NCBI GenBank assembly: GCA_020698575.1 | Contig: CM036252.1 | Span: forward strand, 21,985,706 to 22,049,705 | Length of the DNA stretch: 64,000 bases | Origin: Bostrychus sinensis | Taxonomy: Eukaryota; Chordata; Actinopteri; Gobiiformes; Eleotridae | Direction of reading: 5' to 3' | In this document: in pieces, positions 48,238 through 59,806 of the stretch | How positions within the stretch are numbered: the stretch's first letter is position 1 | Layout: each line of letters starts with the position of its first letter | Program-made: the position numbers and the translations under genes | The notes under the pieces: generated by a model | Databases searched by the model: none | The model's input: only the letters and a program-made list of their open reading frames with translations | Told to the model about the DNA's origin: nothing

Positions 48238-48728
48238 AGGTGAAGGTTGTTTTATACTCATCTGCTTATTCCTTTATTCACCATTCACCGTCTTAGGTCA
48301 TATCACCTTTTCAAATATATTCATCTTTGTTGGACCACATTCCTCCTCCCACATTGGATAGGAACTTAGAAGACCTATGACCCAGCTAAAACACACCTGC
48401 AGTTAATCTGACTGACATCTGACATTGCTTTTAACCATGTAAAGCAAGTTGTGATGCATTATTGTATGAAAAGTGCTTTATAAATAAAGTTTAATTGATT
48501 GAGTGGATTGAGGCTTTACATATCTTTAACCCATTCACCATAAGTCTCAAAGCACCAAAACAAATGAGTTTGACTGGTGTAAAGTTTATTACATAATATT
48601 TTTGCTGCATTAGGTAATATTCTTTAATTTATTTCTGTGCTCTATTATTAATAACATAACTCTATTATTAAGTTTTAATTGTTACCAGTCAAATCAGCAT
48701 GAAATGTGGTTAGGGCACATCGTCCAAC

Positions 48729-48762
<34 letters not shown>

Positions 48763-49165
48763 ACTTCCTTGGCAACAGTCTAACAGTTAGAAATCCAGAG
48801 CCTTGTCTCAGTTTGATGTTGTAGTGGTTTTTATTTGCTCGGATAATGGCAGCTGGTGAATGAATCAAGCCTATTTAACTTTAAATTGACAAGACAATGC
48901 AGGTGCAGGTTGTTTTATACTCGTCTGCTTATTCCTTTATTGAATTTACATAAACAGATGTCAGATGCCCACAGAGCTGCAAGAGCAGTGCTAAAGAGCC
49001 ACATGCAGCTCTAAAACCATTGATTGCTGATGTCTGTCTTAGGGCATAGCACCTCTGCAAATATATTCATCAAATATATTCATTCATATTTTTGGACAGC
49101 ATTCCTCCTCCCACATTGGATAGGAACTTCATAAGACCTATGACCCAGCTAAAACACACCTGCAA
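48238..49165 (+). repeat. Direct repeat pair of an interspersed element (48,238-48,405 and 48,898-49,165)
   Basis: Both copies contain 'ggttgttttatactc', 'ttcctcctcccacattggat' and 'gacccagctaaaacacacct'. The first continues into a LINE-type tail 'gtgctttataaataaag' (48,472-48,490). A T31 tract lies between them at 48,732-48,762. Confidence 0.7.
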
Positions 49166-49701
49166 TCTATTAAACAACTATTGAAGTCACAGAAATAATA
49201 ATGGCATAATCTTTTTAGGGACATACCTGTAGACTGAAAACAATGCTCCTGTTGTGCCAAAACAATCAGGGAACATTCAGAGAGTTTGAAATGTACTGTA
49301 TGCAGTTGTTTTAATAAGCCCAATTATGTGATCAGTAGTCATTCACATGGACCAGTATGTCAGGGGTAGATAATAAATCACACAGTGAAAGTACAGTAAG
49401 TTCCCTGCTGTGGGATTAATAAAGTTCTATTTTGTCTCATCTTAGAAGCCGCCAAGGCATTAGACATTGAACACAAACTGGGGATTTTCAAGTTTAAGAG
49501 TAAATGCTCTATCCACAAAGGCATTATATCACAATGGTAAAGGAGCCACTAAGGGTACCTGGATCCAGGTAAACATCAAAGGAAACCATTATTATCTCAG
49601 CTGAAAGTCGGACATTTATATTAAAATAAAGAAAAGTCTTTTCCAATTTGACATAAACTTTTAGAAGGTGATTAGTATTTAGGCCAAGTAAACACAACTG
49701 T
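49166..49701. other. Non-coding DNA
   Basis: Contains a LINE-like 3' tail 'ctgtgggattaataaagtt' near 49,408-49,427. No gene seen. Confidence 0.4.
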
Positions 49702-50371
49702 CGAGGGCTTGGAACCAGAGGGGCGTAAGTGGCATTTGACAAACTTTACAGAAGAGCCAAAACAAAATTTTTACCACACTTCAATCAACTGTATTTATTA
49801 ACCTTCAACCACAACATTGCAACCACATACATACTTATATGAGATAGTACTTAAGTAAAAATATTATGGCATATTAACACAATGAACATATTCTAAAACC
49901 TTGTAAAATCTTAAAAATATGGCAAAAACATCAGATACGCCTTTTTGGCACCAAACATTTCCAATTCTTCTAAAGACAAATAGGGCGTATCTGCTGATCA
50001 GTGCAGAAATTATTGGTTAAAAACACTCTAACTTCATAAGTAATTCATTTTTCATATTATTTAAAATACTGTATACAATAGACACATTCTGCTTTGTTAC
50101 TCTTTTCACTTTTCTATTTAGTTCCATTCCAATTTAGCCTGGCCATTGCCTTCCTATGCAATTTCAAACAGTTAAATTTCAATTCTCATTCATGAGTTCA
50201 CATTCATGTATTTCATTTAAAACTGTTTAACATTTCATTTCAAACTGTTTAATTTCAGTTCTCTTGCTTTTTACGCATTGTACTTTTCAGTTCACTTAGG
50301 CTCTCTGTTCACTCACTGCCCACTGTCAGAGTGTTACAGAACTCTGCATAATAGTAAGGAATACTCCCATT

Positions 50372-50911
50372 TAGGGCTGCACAATATATCGCAAAATCAG
50401 CAAACGCAATATCCATATCGCAAGAATCTAAATATATGGCAATAACGCTGTGGTCTTCCATCTGACAGAGATTTACACTGAAGAATCGTGCTCACAGTAG
50501 CTGCGGCCCAGAGGCTTGCTCCAAACAGAATTTCGCTGTACTTTTTGTGCATGTGACAATAAACTATCTATCTAGATCGATCTATCTATCTAATCATTTC
50601 CACCAGAGCTTTAAAAGAACATGTGTTGTGACTAAATAAAAATGTTTAAAAATTTCGGTTTTAGTGGTAATTTAATTAATTTAGTCACAGCTTAGCCTTG
50701 TTTTATTCCTGGTTTAGTCTGTGTTAAGTTTGGATTTTGTTGCTGTTTTGACTTGTAAATACAGGAACTTACATTTTTGTGAAATGTAGTGAATTTAACT
50801 TACTATGTTCGAAAAGTAGGCTCTGTTTTCAAATATCCCAATAATATTGTTATCGCAATTTTCAACATAGTTATTGAATATCGCATGTTTTCTCCTTATC
50901 GTGCAGCCCTA
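50372..50911. mobile_element. Non-autonomous hAT-type element (540 bp) with 8-bp target duplication
   Basis: The ends are TAGGGCTGCACAATAT and ATCGTGCAGCCCTA. The flanks are CTCCCATT (50364-50371) and CTCCCGTT (50912-50919), an 8-bp duplication with one mismatch, which is the hAT hallmark. A short retroposon tail ending in (CTAT)n lies inside at about 50,450-50,600. Confidence 0.85.
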
Positions 50912-52347
50912 CTCCCGTTGGTGCACAGGGTGAGTAGGTCTTTTTTCTTTAAGGCAGTGATACCTGGAGGACTTTCATACGTTGAGTTGGGGCATGTGGT
51001 TCTGGTGCCTCTGGTTGCCTGTTGTGCCAGCGTCAGTTTTTGGAAGGTTGAGGTATGGCTGTCTGCCGACCTTGCAAATTTCTCTGACACATCAAGGGTC
51101 TTCAGAAAAAACAAGCCTTGCATACCCTACACTGTCTTCAGTCTGAGGTTAAACATTACTCAAATGTATGATTTCTTCTTGAAATTTTTTTTCCGTTTCT
51201 TTTCTCTCTTTTGACAACATGATTGACAATGAAGTCTTTCAGTCTCGCTGCATCTCCCATCTCCCAATAATATTCAAATATTTTTTCTCTCACTTCCTCA
51301 AGGAATTTTTCATTGCATTTGTAGCGACAGAAAGTGCAGTTCTTCGCCCTCATCCTCCTTCCTGGGACCTGAATGCCATGTGAATTCATGTAGCTTTGGC
51401 CAGAATTTCTTAACCTCTTACATCTGTTCTTTTTCCACTTGTCAACATTTCTCTGTCTTTTTCTTCCTCTTTGTGTGTTGGCATCCTCCTCCTGTCCATT
51501 GTCTGCCTGTCTGCCAGATTAGACCAAGACAAAGGTAGCCATGCCAGGCTAGGCTAACAAGGCTAGACTATCAAGGCATGGGGTGTTTCTCAAAGCCCAG
51601 GTGCCTTGCCTTGCCTTGAAAGTGATTTCCTCCAAAGCCACTTCCTTCTAATCCAAGGCAAGTGTCCTGCCTTGGTCCAAATAAACGGCTGAGGAACAGA
51701 CTTCAGAGTGAACGAGCAACGTCACCACAGCCACACCTCCTGCCTGGGTTTAGTGTCATTTATTCCTGGGAAATCTTTACAGGTGTATTTTATCAATGCA
51801 TTATTTTGTTTTTTAGCTTATAAATAATCAAAACTTAAACTTGCTAAATAAGCTTTTGAAAGAATCACACGTCAAAGTCCTGCCATTTTTCTCAAAAAGG
51901 CTGCAGTGCATTATGGGTGATTTTGTCTGATGCAAGGCAACGGAGAATCCACTGATGTATCCTTGGTGAATTAGCCACATGTTAGCCAAACGGGGGACAC
52001 CTGCCTGGGAAGGACATGAACACTGGAACACACCTTGGGTGACAGGAGATGGCGTAGATGCTTCCTGTGATGTAATCAAGGCAAGGTACCTGGGCTTTGA
52101 GAAACACCCATGGTGTCTTACCTCCATCACTCAAGTGAGGAACAGCATTCAAAAACATCTCTTCATCTTCAACTTCTTCACAAGATTCATCAGTTTGCTT
52201 CATAATATTAACCAAAATCTCTTCTGCCTCAGACTGTTTAGGGGCACCACCTACACTTACGCCCTTCTGGCTCTGAAAAATACTGTAGACTCTTGTATTG
52301 TTCAGGGCCAGAAGAGTGTAAGTGGACATACGCCCCTCTGGCTCCAA
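50912..52347 (-). pseudogene. Broken transposase-like gene inside the DNA transposon
   Basis: On the minus strand an ATG at 52,347 opens an acidic N-terminus (EAEEILVNIMKQ, EEVEDEEMF) that is cut at 52,109 by the 529-bp insertion. It resumes at about 51,520 with a basic region (RQRNVDKWKKNRCKRLRNSG), a Cys segment (CTFCRYKC) and EKIFEYYWEMGD, then a frameshift and stop near 51,160-51,170. It ends with GLFFLKTLDVSEKFA, just before the hAT-type insertion. These blocks are characteristic of a widespread animal protein family with a Cys-rich N-terminus that I take to be transposon-derived. I cannot name it and no catalytic part is seen. Confidence 0.5.
51581..52109. mobile_element. Second MITE-like insertion (529 bp)
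   Basis: The inverted ends are about 33 bp: GGGTGTTTCTCAAAGCCCAG at the left (51581-51613), and the reverse complement at the right (52077-52109). It has no coding sequence. CATGG-type text stands at both edges, but a duplication cannot be separated from the ends. It splits the transposase-like gene. Confidence 0.75.
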
Positions 52348-52529
52348 ACAATGCTCAAACTTTTGTGTTATGTCTTTGTTGTTTTGTTGCTTTATTCAAT
52401 ACAGGTTGATATCTGATGCGTCTTTTTGGCATGACTAGATAGAACTCATCAAGACCTTTAATTTGATATATAGAACTCATTTTCGCCCAAAATGCCACTT
52501 ACGCCCCTCTGGTTCCAAGCCCTCGCTGT

Positions 52530-53002
52530 GTCCTCATTGTAAAATAGGTTCCCAGAGCGCTGTCTCATACAAACAGAGCTAAGTGTGTTCATTCAGCGTG
52601 TTCCTGTTCCTGCTTTTTTGTTTATCACCATAATATGTTATGTAGGCATATGTTTGTAGGCTCTTTTATCATGTGTCTTGAATTTGAATTTTTTAAAGGC
52701 TAGATAACATCCCTTGTGTAGTTCCCTTATAGGCAATATAGGCCTAAAGGTATTGAGTGTATTAACCCGTAAACATTTCACCAAATATGTTTCTTATTTG
52801 TGTGCATAGGAAACATGGCCAATGGTCAGAGTGCAATCTGCCAACATATATGCTGTCCTTCTGAGTACTAAGCCTACTGTATATATTTGGAGATCAGGTG
52901 GTGAAACAGTGTGTCTAACCAGCCACCAGCCTCACCTTATGGTACTGGATAAGAGTATTTTAAAACCAATGCAATTAATTCATGCAATTAAGTTTAGCTG
53001 TG
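52530..53002. other. Non-coding DNA
   Basis: Nothing recognisable between the DNA transposon and the solo LTR. Confidence 0.4.
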
Positions 53003-54405
53003 TGTGGCAGTACGAGCTGTTTATCAGCCTGCCACTTTAAGGCCCAAGCCTCATTGGCTACTCGTCCTGTAAAAGTGCTCAGCTTCTTGCCACTCTCCCT
53101 TTGGCCTCGGCAGCTTGGCCCGCCTACCGGCGTTTCGTTTCCGTGTTTTCTCCGGCGCCTCGCGGCAGGTAAGCACAGCTCGGCGGTTTTCCATTCAAAT
53201 TGCCTGCTCGGTCCACTAATCTTAGTGTATGTTCTTAGCACGGACTGGGGAGTATCTTACCATTCTCCCCTTGGCCGCAGGCACTTCGCCTACCGGCATT
53301 TCACTTCCGTGTTCTTCTCCGGCGCCTCACGGCAGGTAAGCACAGCTCCGCGGCTGTGATATAAATGGTATTTTCCGTTTGCTAATTTTAGTATTTATTT
53401 TTAGCACGGACTGTTGTTTGGTCAAACGCGGACAGACATGCTGCTCGCCGCAACTTATTGGTAAGAGTCTCAGCTTATTTCTAACGACCTGCATATACTT
53501 GGCGCTAATTTGGCCTCTCCTATTGTTATAGGCACTTGTCGTAGCTTTCCAGTTCAGCCTCTCCCTCACAGGAGCTGCATTTAAGCTCTTAAGTGAAGCT
53601 GCTGTTTTGCCCTCTCCCCAAGTGGACTTTGCTTGCTTTGCTGCCTGTTTGCTTTTCCTGTTGCACCTGTCTGTGCTGTACTAACGGACTAACTGGGTCG
53701 TCGGCTTATGCGGTGCACGCTGACCGCTGCGCGGGGTATTCGCGCTGGATTTTCCTGCTTCTGGCCTAACCTGCAGCTCTAACCTGAGACTGCTCTGTGC
53801 TCGCCTGTACTAACCACCTTAGGCACGGACTAAAAGAAAACTGTATAGACAGCTATTAGTAAGCTGTGCTTGTGGTTTGGTGTAATTGTATTGAAGTGGA
53901 ATTACTGTATGTGTTTTGGTTTTAACTGTTTGATGTATCCCTCCTAGGAGCTGAAGGGTATCCAAGTGGGGGTGGACATCCATGGTGGCGGTTTCCATGC
54001 CTGGTTTGTGGTGCACTCACTTTTGGTTTATTTTGTTGTTGTGTTTTGGTGTTTCTCCTAATTTTTAGGATGCTGCCGTCATTTGAAATCCTCCCATTGG
54101 CCAAGCTTCAGCTCCAGGGGGTCGATTTAGAGTGAGTGGGTGTGTGTGTGTGTGTGTGTGGGGGGTTTTAGAAGGGTTTATTCCTTTTTTTAAATAGCTT
54201 AATAAAATATTACACTTTTATCTTCGATTGTCACTAAATAAATTCAGTGAATTGGACTCTGGTCTGCAGCCTCATCTGTAAAGCTTACCTGTGTGCCTTT
54301 TTATATATAAATGTATTTAAATTCTCCAGGTGAAATTCCTGGGGCGGCGTTGCTTGGTTTTTCTTGCTACATTAAATCAACTTATTCTATACCGCTCCTG
54401 CCACA
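53003..54405 (+). mobile_element. Solo LTR (1,403 bp) of a retrovirus-like element
   Basis: The ends are TGTGGCAG and CTGCCACA, perfect 8-base inverted termini of TG...CA type. TGTG flanks both sides (52999-53002 and 54406-54409), consistent with a 4-bp target duplication. AATAAA is at 54201-54206. No internal region is present, so it is likely the product of recombination between two LTRs. It is GC-richer than its surroundings, with a roughly 170-bp tandem duplication (53,083-53,413) in which each copy has CAGGTAAGC, a splice-donor-like site. It does not resemble the LTR at 34,315. Confidence 0.65.
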
Positions 54406-54409
54406 TGTG

Positions 54410-56948
54410 GATGCACAAAGTGGTCTGGATCCACATCAGTAAGGAATTAAATAAGTTTAAAAACAATCCAGCATTTGGAGTTTGGCATCTTTTCTGAAAT
54501 CTCTGCCCAGGAGTCTATAAATAATCAAATACAATAGAGGTTGTGTTTCATCTGAAAAAGCGGCAACATCAGTGAAGGCCATCTTGAATGTACAGGTGTA
54601 AACAAACCTTCGGCCGTAATGGTTCACGGCTAAACTCAGTGCCTCTGCCGACAAAAGAAATCATGCACATCACCACTTCAGGCATTGCTGAAAAATCACT
54701 CAAGTTATCAGCACTGAGGAGAAAGTGCAGAAAGAAAAAATACAATACTTATGTAAGGCATTACTTAACCTTTGTTGTAGTGAGGTTTTTAAGGGTGTGT
54801 GACATCACGAGCTACACCTGATTCTTGGAATAAGCAGCACTCCTTAAAATGTTTGAGCATTTTTTACAAACCTGTTTGTAATGAGTTATATTATTATTAT
54901 TATTATATATTATTTGCATATGCTGGCCAGTTTTTCACCACTTCACTGTGATCTGATCTGATTTACCAAGAAAAATATTTACAGACTCCAGGAGTATAAG
55001 TGTAGAGTTTTACACAGTTTGTAATTCAAAGATTCTAAGTAAAGCAGAAATTGGGACCCACTATCATTGTGTTTGGCAGTGTCCTCTATTGCTAGGTTCT
55101 CAAAAGCTTGCTCAAGAGCTCTGCGCCATTTTTCACAAGACAATCCCAAAGAAACACGTGCTCTTTCTTCTTTCATAGACAACCACAAAGCAAGCAAAAT
55201 TGCTCCATATAATATGCAAATGTTACATTAAGTTTCTTAGTCTTCATCAAAGCCTTGTAAAAGTATGCTACAAGAAAGGACAACAAACCTTTTCCAACTC
55301 TTCTTCCCCTTGTGAAGTGACATGATGCTTTGTAAGGGTCTGCCATATTTTTTTAAGCATGATTAGCATTTGGCAGCTGGCAGTGCTGTTTGTGTGATTT
55401 TTGTTTGTTTTGTTTCTTCATAATGATCAAATATTCACATAGAAAAGATTTCTTTTTGCAACCTTTTTTATTTTATATTGCTGGGCATAAGATAAGATAT
55501 ACATGCATTTAATTCTAATTAATTCTGCAATTCTAGTAAAATATCTTCACTAAAAAACACATATCTTTATGGGCAATATTTTATTGTAAAGTGAAAGAAC
55601 TTGTATCCTGAATTGGGTATTTCCAAAGAGCCTAATAAGCAGTGACAGTTGATCTGGCTCAACCAGTCTGACACAGTAATACTGAAGGGCTACTCTTGGT
55701 TCAATATAAAGCTATTGTATTTGGTGTTAATGACAGATGCAATAAAAATGTTATGAGTTTATTGTGATTTCTCAAACGATGGTGTAAGTAATTTATTCAT
55801 TATTTTCAATTTGCCAATTGTATTACAAAACTATTGTATACAGCTATTGGTAAGTTGGTTAACAAAATTAATAACAAAACTAAAGCATGGATTGAATATC
55901 TCTACCAAGACAGTGGCCCTATCTCGCAATGGTTAGGACATAGATCCCAGACCTGGACTTGAATTGTTTAATATTCTAGTTCAGGGGAAATGCTCTATCC
56001 ATTGAATGAACATAATCATTTGTTTTCCCTTGTGGCTGAAGTTAGTATCTTTAGCTCTATCTCACAGTCCTTTAAAGATCCCTATATCCAAACCAACCAA
56101 CAACCCAACACTGGTGAAAACAAACATTAGGGCAGAGTACTAAAAATGTAGAAATTCTATTAAATGTGGAAATGTATTTTCTCTGTCTATTGTTGGTTCA
56201 CTCTGGGCTTTAGCTTTTTTCGACTCCTGCTGACTCTAAAATTGCCCACAGTGAATTAATGTGCATATGAATACTTGTCTGTAAGTGTACAGGTATGTAT
56301 GTCTCGAAACATTAGCCTTGCCTCATGCCCAAAGGATAAACAATAATAATCCCCACCCTCATCACCACCTATGTTCAGGAATTACCAAAATAAAATTTAT
56401 GGCGACCTATAATTTACACTACACCACTGTCACAGCTGTTTCAAAAACCATGCAGAGCAATTAAAATTACATTATTTTGTATTTATTTGTTAAAGGAGCA
56501 ATGCATATTAATGAACATATTCCTGTACATACATGTAAATACATACATGTGAATACATAAACATATAAGAAACAGATCATAGTGGTTGGTCACAAGCTGA
56601 TGCTTCATCCAATCACCTCTAAATATTCTAGCTACTAAAAGTAAATCTGTCCGCTTTACAAAAATTTTCACCGGGAGACATTCCAAACTGATAAAACGTC
56701 TGTGTGGTGCAGAATGCTACACATATCAGTATTTTGGCATTTGCCAGTTTACTTGGTGAACTGTGTGGTCAACAAAAAACAACAACAAAAAAGTTGCCGA
56801 GTCCCAGAGCTGAATCCTTACAGAAGCCACTAGCAATAATTACAGTAAAATACACTGCGGTGTAACACCTGAATGTTTCAGTTGGAACTATTGTGACCTG
56901 CACTACAACAAGCATGCACACACCCACATATGACATGTTGCTCGTAGT
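54410..56948. other. Intergenic DNA before the right copy of the duplication
   Basis: AT-rich, with a (TTA)n tract at about 54,888-54,912. Short ORFs have no domains. No exon of the mucin gene is recognisable here. Confidence 0.5.
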
Positions 56949-59524
56949 GTTGCTATATATAAGCATTAGAGGACTCTGGACAAGATTGGTACACATATAG
57001 TCATCAGAAAATTACCAGAAAATGTTCATGCCAAGATTTTGCCCTTCAAAGCTGAAAAGTTAATGTAAAAAATAATGAACAACATTGAAATGATAAATCC
57101 ACAGCATCATTTGTATGCCGCATTAGATTAACTCAGAAAGCAAGTGAAACTGGTCAGTGGTGTCCAACTGGATGAGCAGACATGGAGCAGAGTGTTAAAA
57201 CATGCAAAACAGATTTACATGTGACTCTGGTAATGCAGAGTAAATGTGATGACATGTGTATCAAAAAAAAAAAAAAAAGAAAGAAAGAAAGTTTGGGAGT
57301 ATTGAGCAAGTGTCAGATGACTGAGATACAGGGTCCACCTAATCAAGTTAAACTGTACCAGTGAGGTTTAAAAGCAGTATTAGTATTCACAGCTATCAAT
57401 ATCTATTGTGTGTAATAATCCATATAATACTGGGTTTCAAAGAACTTAGGAATGCCATGACACTGAGCCAAGAATGACAGATTGACAAGAAAGTGCTTTT
57501 TCTTGTTCTTCAAAGTCAACATTGCTGATGTATGTTTCATCTCCTACGTCATTTCCTCTTTATCCAGTAACCAATATATAAGGATGGTGTATGCTTTGAT
57601 TGTCACAGAAACTTCCAATGGTACAGAGACCAAATTGGGAATATTGTAGTACATAGAAGGAATTACCATTTGATAACCTGAGCTGGGTAAGTACATTTTT
57701 AAAAGTATTAAAAGTATTTCTTTGTGTTGTGAACATAAAGTAGCAGTAATAGTATTGCAATATTTTTTGTACTTTTTCATTTCACTATTTTGCACAAGCT
57801 GACACAAATTATGTATGTAACCTGAATATAAACAGCTTTTTTTTTCCAACAAAAAAGTCTTGATTGTTGCTCTAAAAATGGTCATAAACACTTAAAATTT
57901 TCAATTTTCAATTGCCTTGGCTACATTTGACAAGTAAAGACAGACAAAACGGGTGTGTGTTGTTTTTAAAAATAATCAGTAAATATGATTGATTGGCATT
58001 GATAGGCCCTTGCCGAATGCAACCGGAGCTGAAGCAGAGGAGAAAACATTTTTCAAAAAAATTCCTTTTCTGCCTTTTAAAAAACTGCCAAATTTGATAT
58101 CGGCTGTGCCATACTATTACATAGAATGGAATTCCCATTGAAAAAAAAGGTCAGAATTTGAACATCGCCATGGCAACTCCATAGAAAATACAGCATGGGT
58201 CCCATTGAACTTTATTATCAGGAAGAACTTTTGTGCCAAATTTCACAAATGTGCCAAATAATTTTTTCTATCTATAGAGATTTTTGTTTTAATCCCATTG
58301 GAATAAAATGGCAAGTTTCAGTCATCACTATGGCAACATATTAAAAATATGGCATGGATGATTTTGACTTTTTTGATTGGGGTCACATAAACTATTTTTC
58401 TGCCAATTTTTGTATATTTTAGAAAAACAAAATATTTTACTCAGCATATAAATATTTTTCTCATTCTGTAGGGGCGCTATTGCACCCATTTTTTTCTTTC
58501 TTATTTATTGGGTTTAGGCTTGAAGGAATTATGAGCATTTAAAATTTGAGGCAAATCGGAGTTAATATGTGGGAACTGTAGCAAATTGCAGGTATGCACA
58601 AATCAAAAAAAATTCTGTAAAGTTTTGCAGGTGTGCCACACTAAACCGTAAAACTTTTGCAAAGAATTTGGATAACTTTTGATGCCCCACTTGTGTAGAT
58701 GACGTACAGCAATTTTAAGGTCATTTGGTTAAATGCTCAAGGAGGAGTTAGAAATAGTTTGGCATATGCAAAATTGCAGACTCAGCACTTTGCAGATTTC
58801 AATCCAAGATTGCCTACTTCTGGTTTGTCAGGGGGCGTGGCCATAATAATATTTTTTGTTTGCCTTGACCTGAGTAATGTATATACCAAATATGGTGGGT
58901 CTACGACAAACATTACATTAAGCCCATTGGCGCAATGTATTTGCAATATTGTAGGTTAGCGCTGTTGCATCACTTTTGTATTGTTCTGTATGAAACCTTA
59001 ACCTATATTAAAAAAAATAAAAAATTCACATACATGTGAATGTTGAAGATAATTTGGTGAGTTTTCAAAAATGTTCAGGGGTCAAATTAGTGATCCTTGC
59101 GCAGAAGAAAAAGAAAGAATAATAGAATAAAAATAAAATAAAAACATTTATAATTTTAGCAAAAACAATATATCCGTTTACATTATACCCACAAATTATA
59201 TATTTTTTTAAAGCTCTGGAGATCCCCCACGTAACCGTGGGGTAAAATGACCCACAAGTGGGCTTCGCCCATTGACTTTCATTCATTCTGAGCTAATAGA
59301 AGTATGTGGCTTCCATACCTGAGGTAATGTGTTTGTGGAGTACTTTATACCTAGACTGTGCACATGGGAAAGTGCTTTGCGCTTTGTTATTGTGCGCTTT
59401 GCGCTCTTCGGGGCAGTGCGCAATGTGAACTGCTGTGCGGACACAAAAGGCCCTGCGCTACCCATGGGGCCCGGGCCTAAATATAATAAATAATATGACA
59501 ACATTTCAAATCTCGTCTTTTCTA

Positions 59525-59555
<31 letters not shown>

Positions 59556-59630
59556 CTTCTTCTTTTTTTTTTAGTATTTTAATGTCTTTTTATGTCTTTT
59601 TATGTATTTTTAAAGAAAAGAACAGACAGG
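56949..59630. repeat. Right copy of the segmental duplication (5' flank of mucin gene 2)
   Basis: Same sequence and orientation as 1-2750. The junction on the left side falls at or before 56,949, where the text of base 1 begins ('tgttgctatatataagcatt'). Since base 1 is the window edge, the true left breakpoint may lie further left in both copies. The bases just before 56,949 have no counterpart in this window. Confidence 0.85.
59519..59572 (+). repeat. (TTC)n/poly-T tract before mucin gene 2
   Basis: Counterpart of 2660-2702, with a longer run of TTC. Confidence 0.9.
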
Positions 59631-59806
59631 ATGGGGATTGTTACTGTTACTGTCATGTCAGTAATGTTACTACTGACAATGGGTAAGCAAAAAAATAAAT
59701 AAATAAAAAGCCCACAAAAACTTTAAGAGTTTAAAAATGTATTATACTTGAAAAAAATTGGGTCAAAGCAAATAATTAATGTTATTAATTCACAGCTGCT
59801 CATGCC

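Larger units (their letters stand above)
49702..52525 (-). mobile_element. DNA transposon with 34-bp inverted ends, invaded by two smaller elements
   Basis: The left end (49702-49735, CGAGGGCTTGGAACCAGAGG then GGCGTAAGTGGCAT) is the reverse complement of the right end (52492-52525). CTGT flanks both sides (49698-49701 and 52526-52529), a 4-bp target duplication. Subterminal copies of the 'ACGCCC-TCTGG' motif occur at about 52,250, 52,320 and 49,938. The minus strand carries broken transposase-like coding sequence. A hAT-type element (50372-50911) and a second inverted-repeat element (51581-52109) are nested inside. Removing them leaves about 1.75 kb, too short for a complete catalytic domain. 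Superfamily unknown to me. Confidence 0.75.

Noticed and set aside
52982..53359. 125-codon ORF over the start of the solo LTR
   Set aside because: Starts outside the LTR, runs through its duplicated GC-rich segment and has no domain; chance ORF.
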